Assembly: GCA_002343505.1 (NCBI GenBank)
Contig: DDQZ01000082.1
Span: 13,997-61,645, forward strand
Reading direction: 5' to 3'
Source: Verrucomicrobiaceae bacterium UBA2429
GTDB taxonomy: Bacteria; Verrucomicrobiota; Verrucomicrobiia; Verrucomicrobiales; Verrucomicrobiaceae
Length of the DNA stretch: 47,649 nt
A program made the position numbers and the translations under genes. Below the pieces are notes generated by a model. It saw only the letters and a program-made list of their open reading frames with translations. It was not told where the DNA came from and did not search any database. Below, one piece after another: positions 27,901 to 36,900 of this stretch (positions are counted from its first letter, which is position 1; every line of letters begins with the position of its first letter).

Positions 27901-30900
27901 TTGGGCAGCATGAGGATGCAGGAAACCGTGTTGTTGTAGTTTGGATTGTAGCCGGCATCAAGAGCACCGGCGGTGGTGACACGGGCGATGCGATTGCGGG
28001 TGGTGCCCCCGATCGTGGTGAAGGCTCCGCCGAGGATCAGATTGCCGTCCGTCTGGCGTGCCACGGCGCGCACCTCGCCGTTGGCATTCGGGTTGAAGCC
28101 GGTGTCCAGCGTGCCGTTGGTGTTCAGACGCGCGATGCGGTTGCGGCCCGTGCCGCTGGTGCCACCTGTGCCGACAATGCTGGTGAAGGAACCCCAGACC
28201 AAGATGCGACCGTCCGGCTCGATCAAAAGCCCGCGGACGACGCCGTTGGCGTTGGGATTGAAGCCTGTGTCGAGCGTTCCGTCGGCGTTAAGCCGAGCGA
28301 TGCGGTTGCGCGCGGTGTCATTGATTTCGGTGAAACTTCCCACCACGAGAATCTTGTCATCCGATTGAATGACGATGCCAAGCACCTCGCCATTGGCGGT
28401 GGAGGTGAAGGTATTGTCAATGCTGCCATCCGTGTTGACACGCGCCAGACGGGTTTTTTCCACGCCGTCCAACTCGGCAAAGGTGCCGCCGATGACCGCT
28501 TTGCCGTCGGACTGCACGCCGATGGCATTGACGGGGGCAGAGTCCACGATGACCTGGCCGCCCCAGAACACCCCGCTAATGTCCGTGGACCGGACAAACA
28601 TGAGCAGCTTGTTGGTGGCGTCATAATAGCTGATGGCGGGATTGCCGTTGACCACGGCGAGTGACGGGAACTGGCCCACATCACCACGGGAGGCGACGGT
28701 GACGGGCGGCAGCCAGGAGGCGCCGCGCGGATCAGCCGCGCGCACATACTTCAAGTCGCCGTTGGTGGAATCGTAATAAGCGATGGCGGGATGTCCGTTG
28801 ACCACGGCGGTGGAGGCATGGGTGCCGACAATATCTCCCGACTCCTCCACAGAACCGCGCTCCAGCCAGTCCGCGCCGCGGCTGTTGACCAGGCCGACCC
28901 GGAGATTTTTTTCAATCGTGCCCCCTTCGACCACCAGTTCAAGGGCCGCGTCTTTGCGCGTGTTGGTGGAGTTTACCCCCATTCTGACAGTCGTTCCAGT
29001 GCCGGTCCCGACGCCAAACACATTCTCAACATCCGCCGCAATCAGGCGACCAGCGGCGATTTCGATGCCTCCGGAATGCGAGCTGGAGCCGCTCAAACGC
29101 AGGGTGCCATCCCCAAACTTGACCAGCCTGCCCAGGCCGGTGAAACCGCCCGCCAGCTCGCCTTCGATCAGCGCAGGGCCGTCATTGACGCGCACCGCCT
29201 GGCTGAAGCTGCCCAGGTCCAGCGTGTTGAGCACGATCGTTTTGTGGGTGGCGTCATGCGCGCCGAGAATAAAGGAGGAACCATCCGGCACAAAACCGTT
29301 GTTGCCATAGCGCAGCGCCTCAGGCACCGCCTGTCCGCCGATGTTGACCGTGCGGTCCGCCCCGTAAGCGGCAAAGCCGCCGGCACCCTGGAAATCAATC
29401 TGGCCGGCGCCAGTGCCGATGTCGCGCGTGAAATCTCCGTGCCCCAGGCCCAGGACGCCGCCTTTGACAACTATCCCGCCCGTGCCGCCTGTGTTGCCGA
29501 TGCCTCCCGGCACCGCGTTGGCCGAGTCCAGGCGCAGAACGCCGCCGTGAACGAAAGTCCTGCCGGTGAAAGTGTTCGCGCCGGAAAGGATGGTGGTGCC
29601 CGTGCCGGACTGCACAAAACTGGTCACGTCCAGAAAAGTGTAGGTTTTGTTGCTTTGAGCGCTGACGGCATTGGCGCTCATGTAAACGAGGTCGAAATTC
29701 AGATCCGTGCCGATGACCGTCGTGCCACCGGGGATGCCGGGGCCGGAGATAATCATGCCCGGCTTGAGCCTGACCAGGGCGGTTTTGCCGAGAGGAGAGA
29801 CGATCAAAATGTTGCTGCCCACACTGGTCGTGCCGGAGTTGACCATGCTGAGAACATTGTCCACCACGTTCGCCCCGATGCTAAAGGATGCCACCGGGTT
29901 GTGGTTGTGGATCACCAGGTCTCCGCCATCCACGGCACCCGCCGCGCCGGAGATGCTGCCGCCGCCGACGATGGCCTTTTCACCACCGCGCACATTGGCG
30001 GCAGCAAGAATGGCCCCGGAAAGAAGCTGCAGCGTCCTGCCTGCGGGGACGGTAATGGTGCTGTCCACAGGGGTAAAGTAACGCAGGGTGTTCAAAGCGC
30101 GGTCAGCCGTGAGCGTGCCGAAGTAGGCGCGGTCGCGGATGAAACTGTAGGTGGCGTTGAAGTTGGAGCTGGTGGCGTTTTTACTGAGCACGACTCGCAG
30201 GGGATTGGTCAGCAGGGACACGACCTTGGTGTTCGAGGGGATGCCCGGGCCAAAGACACTCATGTCCGGGATCAGGTTGCCGAACTCGACTTGCAGCAAA
30301 TCAGTGACGACTAGCACATTGCTTCCGGCCGTGGATTCCACGCCATTGTCCAAAGATATTTCGATGCGCCCGCCCTCGGAAGCGTCAATCGTGGCCGAAC
30401 CTTCCTGGGTGCCCCAGTTGTCGGCATTCATGAAAAAGGAACCGAGGTCGTAAAGCGAAGCCGCGTCGGCGGATATCACCGCGCCATTGGACAGGGCGAC
30501 AGTGGCGAAATTGTTGACGCCAGGCTGGGCGATGTTCGTCACGTCCTGATAAACCGCCCAAGGCATCACCCTGGCCCTGTCTGTCTCCGGAATGTTCAGC
30601 AGAATGTTCGCCACCGAACCGCCAACCTGAGGTTCCTCGACAAAGAGCACGGTGCCGCCGACATTTCTCAGAACGGAAGTGATCTCCTCAGCCCCCATGA
30701 GGCTGATTTGAGTGGTGCGGGAGATGGCGCCGCTGATCAGGCTGTTCGGGTTGAAGCCAGACACACCCACCGCGCGCACCTCGGACGCGCCCGCGTCCAC
30801 ATACATCTGCCCGCCCAAGGTCAACGTCATGTTGCCTTCGCGCGCGCCGCGCAATTCCAGGGAGCCGCCTGCGAGCCTCAACTCGCCAATGCCCGTCTGG

Positions 30901-33900
30901 CCGAAATTGTTCTGGGCAAATGTGTTGGGGGCCAGATTGGTGTCCAAACCCTGGACAACCAGCTTGCCCTCAAGCAACCGTATCTCCGCAAGGCCGGCGT
31001 TGCCGCGCATTTCCAGCGTGCCTGATCCGGATTTGGCAAAAATATCGGCGCCGGAAATGTTGCCTGTGAAGACGGAGGTGGTGCGCTCATGGCCGATATT
31101 GATCTCCGCAAGTTCAGACAGTGTGATGTTGCGGTTTGAAGACGAGGTCATCCCCACATACTGAAGCGTGCCTCCGTTGAATGTGAGATTGGCCGCCGCG
31201 TTGCTTGATGCGCCTAGGCTGCCGGGCACGCCGCCGTCCGTAAGCTGTTGCGCTCGAAGAGTCCCGGCACCGATGAAAGTACTGCCCGTGTAATTGCTGT
31301 CGGCATTCAAGACCAGGGTACCGGCACCCAGTTTCTCCAATCCAACAGAGGGAGTGAAGGTAAGCGGGGACACGATGCCCGTGTACACATGGTTCGCCGT
31401 GTCCACGGTGATTCCGTTGGCATTGAGGACGCCAATGGTGATGTCGGACTCGTTGACAATGGTCTGCACGCGGTAATTGGCGGGAATTCCAGGTCCGCTG
31501 ACGGGCATGCCGATGTAAAGATCATGCGTGGCAAGATTGCCCTGCGCGTCCACCACGCCGGTGATGCGGTTCTGGGCGAACTGGCGGATGGAGCCGCGCA
31601 TCTGGATGCTGCCGTCAAAGGTGTAAACATTGCGCGTGTTGTCCCCGGTGGTGATGTCGGCGCTGACAATGACCGTGCGGCTGTCAATGATCTGCGCGAT
31701 AGTCGTGCCACCCGGCATGCCGGTGCCCGTGACCGTCATACCGACATTGAGCTGGCTGGTGTCACTGTTGTCGCTGACCCCGATGAGACCGGTGATGATG
31801 CGGTTCTGTGTCGAGGCGGCGACGCTGGGCGCGGCCAGGCGGCCGGTCCTGTTGAACGACTGGCGCTGGGTCAAAGGCACGTTGACGACAAGATCGCCGA
31901 GGTCGTTGTACTGGTGGAAGACAAAGTTTTGCAGGGCGCCCTCGTTTCCGGCCATCAGAGTGCCGCCGCCGGAAATGATGGAGTCATTGGCACCGACGGT
32001 GGGGGACACCAGCACGGCTCCGGTCTGGAGCAACTGCCCCGATGCGCCGGCCAGCAAATTCAAAGTCGCGGGCAGCCCGGTGGCAAAACGCAGCGTGTAA
32101 GTGGAGGCGCCGTCATTGACCGGAATCGGAGCGCCGCCTCCCAGGACATCGGTGTTCAAGTTCAAGCCCCACTCCGTCGAGTAATCGAGAAAACCGTCCA
32201 CCGGGCCGTCATTGAAACTCGTGGCAGTCGCGGTCGCATTACGCGCCCAGGAATAAGTCTGGCCGCCGTTGTCGTCCACGCCGTGGGCGAGAAGCTCGCC
32301 GGGAGCTGCATAATAAACGTTGGTGTCAGAGCTGGCATCAGGCGCGCTGCTGAACACCTTGACGATGCCAAGGGCGTTTGCATTGCCCGCAAGCGCGGCC
32401 ACGATGGCGTCCGCGGAGTTGTTGGCAGCCGTGGTGGTGATGGTGATTCGCCACGGACTTTCCACTGTTCCCGATCCACCTCTGCCGACCGAGATGGCGC
32501 CATTGCTGCCGCCGTTATAAGCGATGCGCACCCGGATGGTGCCATTGCCCTTGGAGCCGGAGAAACCGGTGGGCGAGGTCTCGGCGGGGTTCGGGTTGGG
32601 ATCCGCCTGGAAAATCAGGGAGGCCGGACCTGGGCGCTTCACCGCGCCGAATGTTTCCACCGTGTGAGTCCCCGTGCCAAAAGTCACGGTTTGCACCGCA
32701 GGCCCGAAAGGCGTGACCGAAACACGGAAGCTGCGGGAGGTGGCCTCGGTCACATAATAGGTCGTGTCCGCCGCCAAACCGTCAGGCAATTGGCCGGTGG
32801 TGGTAAAGCGCACAGGGACTCCGGCTGCCAGATAGTGGACCGGCTCAACGTCCGGCACTTTCAACATGCCCGTGGTCTCATCCACAGAGAAAGTGCGGCT
32901 GACCGTGCCAGGGATCACCAAGAAGGCCTGAACGCGCGCGTCGCGAACAACCGCCCAGCCGCCGAGGATGCCGTTGATGTTTGGCATGTCCACCTTGGCC
33001 AAGCCAGGGCCGTCAAAGTAAATCGAAGACCCCGTCTGGCGCGAGATGGTATTGAAACGAACGACACTTGCCCCGCTGTCCCGGAAGACCTGGCTCGCGC
33101 CCGCCTGGAGGCTTAATGTGCTGACAATTTCCTCATGAGTGCCCCCCACAAGACGCAGGATGCCGCCGCGTCTGCCACCACCCATGACGAAGGTGGAGTT
33201 GTCCGTCAGTTTGCTGTTGTTGTTGGAACTGTAATCCAGCACCAGGGTGCCCGCCTGAAGAGTGTAGCTGGAGCGGGAGTGGTCCATGACATCGGTCCTC
33301 ACGGCGGGATTGGCCGTCGCCACGGTGGGGTTGATGCGCTCCCCTTTCAGCACGACGGTCCCTTCACCAAGCTGCGTGATCGTGCGGTTGCCCAGGATAT
33401 TGCCTGTGAGAGTCAAGCTGGCATCCAGACCAATGGTCCAACTGCTGTTGGCCTGGGTGTCCACGTTGCCAGCCCATGCGGCCTGGGCGCGGATCGGCAC
33501 ACCAAGTCCGCCACCATTGAAAATGATGGTCTCGGGGGCCGAATAGTCCACGTTGCCCAGATCAAGCCTGCCGCCCATGACATAGATGCCCTCGGAGGTG
33601 TTGCCGGCGACTGTCGCCGTGTAATAGACATGAATACCCGTCGTGGAAAAATTGACCGGCGCGCCGCCCGGCGTGGTTGACACCTGGAAGTTCGGGCCAC
33701 TGACTCCTGTCGCGGCGTTGACGACAAAGTAGGTGATGTTTTCGGAAATTCCGACTGGCAGCAGAGGCGGGTCAATGGCAGTGGCGCCAAACACCAGGCG
33801 CGTGCCAAACATCACGGGCGTGCCATTGGGCAGGTTGCCCGTGAACCTGTCAGTATCGGGATTGGCCGTCGTGGCGGCCACCGAGCTGATATTCGGCACA

Positions 33901-36900
33901 TAGGTGACATTGGCTCCATCAGACAGCAGGTCCACCGCCTGACCACCGAGGGTCGTTGACACTTTAAATGTGCCGGCCACCGTGTTGGCCTCGACCACAT
34001 AATAACGCTGCCCGCCAGTAATGCCTCCTGGCAGTGTCGTCTGATTGAACTGCGGAAAAGTGAGTTCCGTGCCGTTGAGCAGGTTGCCGGTGAATGTGTC
34101 TGCCGCGAAAGAGGCCGTGGTGGCGACGCTGGAGGTTCCGGCCGCGTAGTTGCTCTCAAGCCTGAGCACGCCCTCAAGGACCGAAGTCTGGCCGCTGTAG
34201 TCCGCAGCCTTGCCGAGCAGCCACCACCCCGAACCGGTTTTTTGCAAGCCCGTTGGCTCCATCGCGGATTTGTCACCCAGTTGCAGGGCGAGTGTGTTCA
34301 AACCTGTGTTCACACCACTGAGTGTCAGCAGGCGGGCGCCGTTGCCCTCAAATCCGATCGTGTCAGACGCCACCAACTCGTCAAAGAGGATGAAGTTCAC
34401 ACCCATGGTGACACTCGCGGCGCGATTAGCGCCATTCGCCACCAGCGTGCCGCCGTTCGGACCTGCTCCAAGAGTAAAAGAACGGTCCGTGCGCTGCTGC
34501 ACGGTGGGGCTGAAAGAGAGCGCTCCACCATTGAGGATCAAACGCGACGCCGCCCCGTTGCCGCCCGTCCCCAGGGATGAAACCACGCCCGAAAAAGGCA
34601 TGTTTCGCACATCAATGACGCCGTCATCTATGCGCACGACCCCAGAAAAGCCGCTTTGCGTGCCGGTGAGCGTTAGCCGGCCCGGTCCGCTTTTGGTCAG
34701 ATTCAGCAAACCGCCGCCACCACCGTTGTCGAGTTGGCCGGCGAAAGTCTGGTTCTGCTCCAGGTCCAGGGTCAATGTCGCTGAGGAGGCGGCCGCATTG
34801 ACAACACGGGAGAGGGCGTTGCCGCTCAACTGGGTGAAACGGTGGTTGATGCCCTCAAGCTGCACCTGTCCATTGTTGCCCAAGGCGACCTTGATCCCGT
34901 TGGTGCCGAGAGCGGCGGGATTCAGCAGCCTCAGGATGCCTGAAGCCATGGTGACACTTGGGAAATCCTGCCCGCCCTTGAAAGTGTTGGCACCGGTGAT
35001 GTTGAGCGTGCCTCCCAAAACGCGGATTTCCTCGGTGAAATTGTTGTTGCCGGTCAGATTGAAAGTCGAGCCTTCCATCAGCAGTCCGCCGATCGTGTTG
35101 TTTCCGTGGATGTTGATCAACCCCTCGAAACTGCCCTCTGTTTTAATGCCTGAAAGGAAGGAATTGGAGCCTCCGGGTGTTCCAATGGTGATGCTGTTGC
35201 TCTGGCCATTGTTGGCATTGGCTCGCACAGCCAGCTCCAGGGGCCCCTCGGCATGAAGGGGGTTGGTGATGTTCACATGCACGATGGGCTCGCCGGCGCC
35301 TGTGGTGGGGGCGTTGTTAGGATTGGCAAAACCCACTTCGAAACGCCCTCCCGCCGGGCCGATGGAAAAACCCCGGTTTCCATCCGTGAAGTCAAACACA
35401 TTGTCCGGCGCGGGATTAGGATGAGTGATGTCCGTGCGCCGTCCAAAAATCATGGCCGATCCGCCATCCAGGCGGAAATGATCCGCCCTCGGCGCGGAGG
35501 GGATGGCCCCCAGCGCGCCGATGCCGCCCACCATCAAGGTGCCGTTGCTCACCACAGTCGGCCCGGAATAAGTGTTGCCGAGGTTGTTCAAGCGCAGAAA
35601 GCCCGGCCCCGCCTTGACCAGGCTCAAACTGCGAGGATCGCCAAAGTCGCGCGCCTGGTTGGTGAAGCCGGGGGAGATGGGCTTGCTGACGACAAATTGC
35701 GTGGAACTGTTGAAGGCGGTGATGACCGTTCCATCAGGGATGCCGGCGCCAATAAAGACCATGCCAATCTCCAAGCCAGCCGTGGTCTGGCCCGCGCCGA
35801 CAATGTTGACCGTTGTGCTCTGATTCGTAACCGTGACATTGCGGGAAATGGTGTAGTCACGAATGGCCGCGTTGAAAGTCAGCGTGCGCGCCGCGGCCGC
35901 TTTGCCGGTGGTGCCGACGATGGTGATCAACTCGCGGTCCCCCAGCGCCTCCGTGCCTGCGGTGACGAATCCCAGAGCCTGGGAGTTGATGGTGTGGTCG
36001 CCATGATTGGAGAGCAGCCCGCCAGTGACGATGTCCAAACGCTGCTGATTCAAAGTAAGCGCCCGGTTCTGGGCGGCGGCCTCCAGGTCAGGCTGGATGT
36101 TCAAGGAGTTGATGGTGCGCCGCGCGGTGAGAGTCTGCGCGACGCTCATCTTGACATTATTGGCAGCGATCCAACCCACATCCTGATTGGAGTTGTTGTA
36201 GTCCGCAGCCAAAAGCTGCGTCACGCCGTTGGCGCCATACTTCACCCACTCATTGTTGGAGTATGCCCAGCCACCGATGATGCCATTGACCAGGGCGGGC
36301 GCGGCATTGAACATGATCCGGTTTCTCGTGTCCGTGCCAAGGGTGTTGTTTTCAACGGTGGTCACACCGCCGACGAGCTGCTTGGCCTCGAAGTCCACCA
36401 CACCGCCCGGGTTGCGCTGAAGACCCGCAAAAGTCAGGGTGGAGGTGCGTCCATTCGCCGCCCGGTAGCCTATCACCTGGAGGGAACCGCCGTTCAATAC
36501 CAGGGTGCCCGCCGTCTCGGAGAAGCTGGCAGCGCTGGCGTCATTGATGAACTCAAAAACCCCGCCGTTGCTGATGATCGGGGTGGAGTCCGGCAGGCGG
36601 TTGGTGTTGTTCGAAAGATTGGTGTTGGACAAAATCAAAGCCGAGCCGCTGGCCCCGGCGTGAATGGCCAGGGAACGACCGCTGATGGTGATGTCCGTGG
36701 GTGTGCCGGTGATGCGTCCATCCGTGTTGTTGGAGAAACTGAATGTCAGCGCCGTTGCATTCGAAATGGAGGCATTGTTGCTCAAAGTCACCCTGCGGTT
36801 GACCGCGTCAATGGCGGTCACCGTGGTTCCGCCCGGCACGCCGCCGCCCGTCACCCTCATGCCCACCACCATGTTCGAACTGTCGGTGATGGTCACGATG

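Noticed and set aside
27480..28525. Recent tandem DNA duplication of about 150-bp units
   Set aside because: The delta-60 units are recognisable in protein but clearly diverged in DNA, so this is an old domain array rather than a recent expansion or assembly error.
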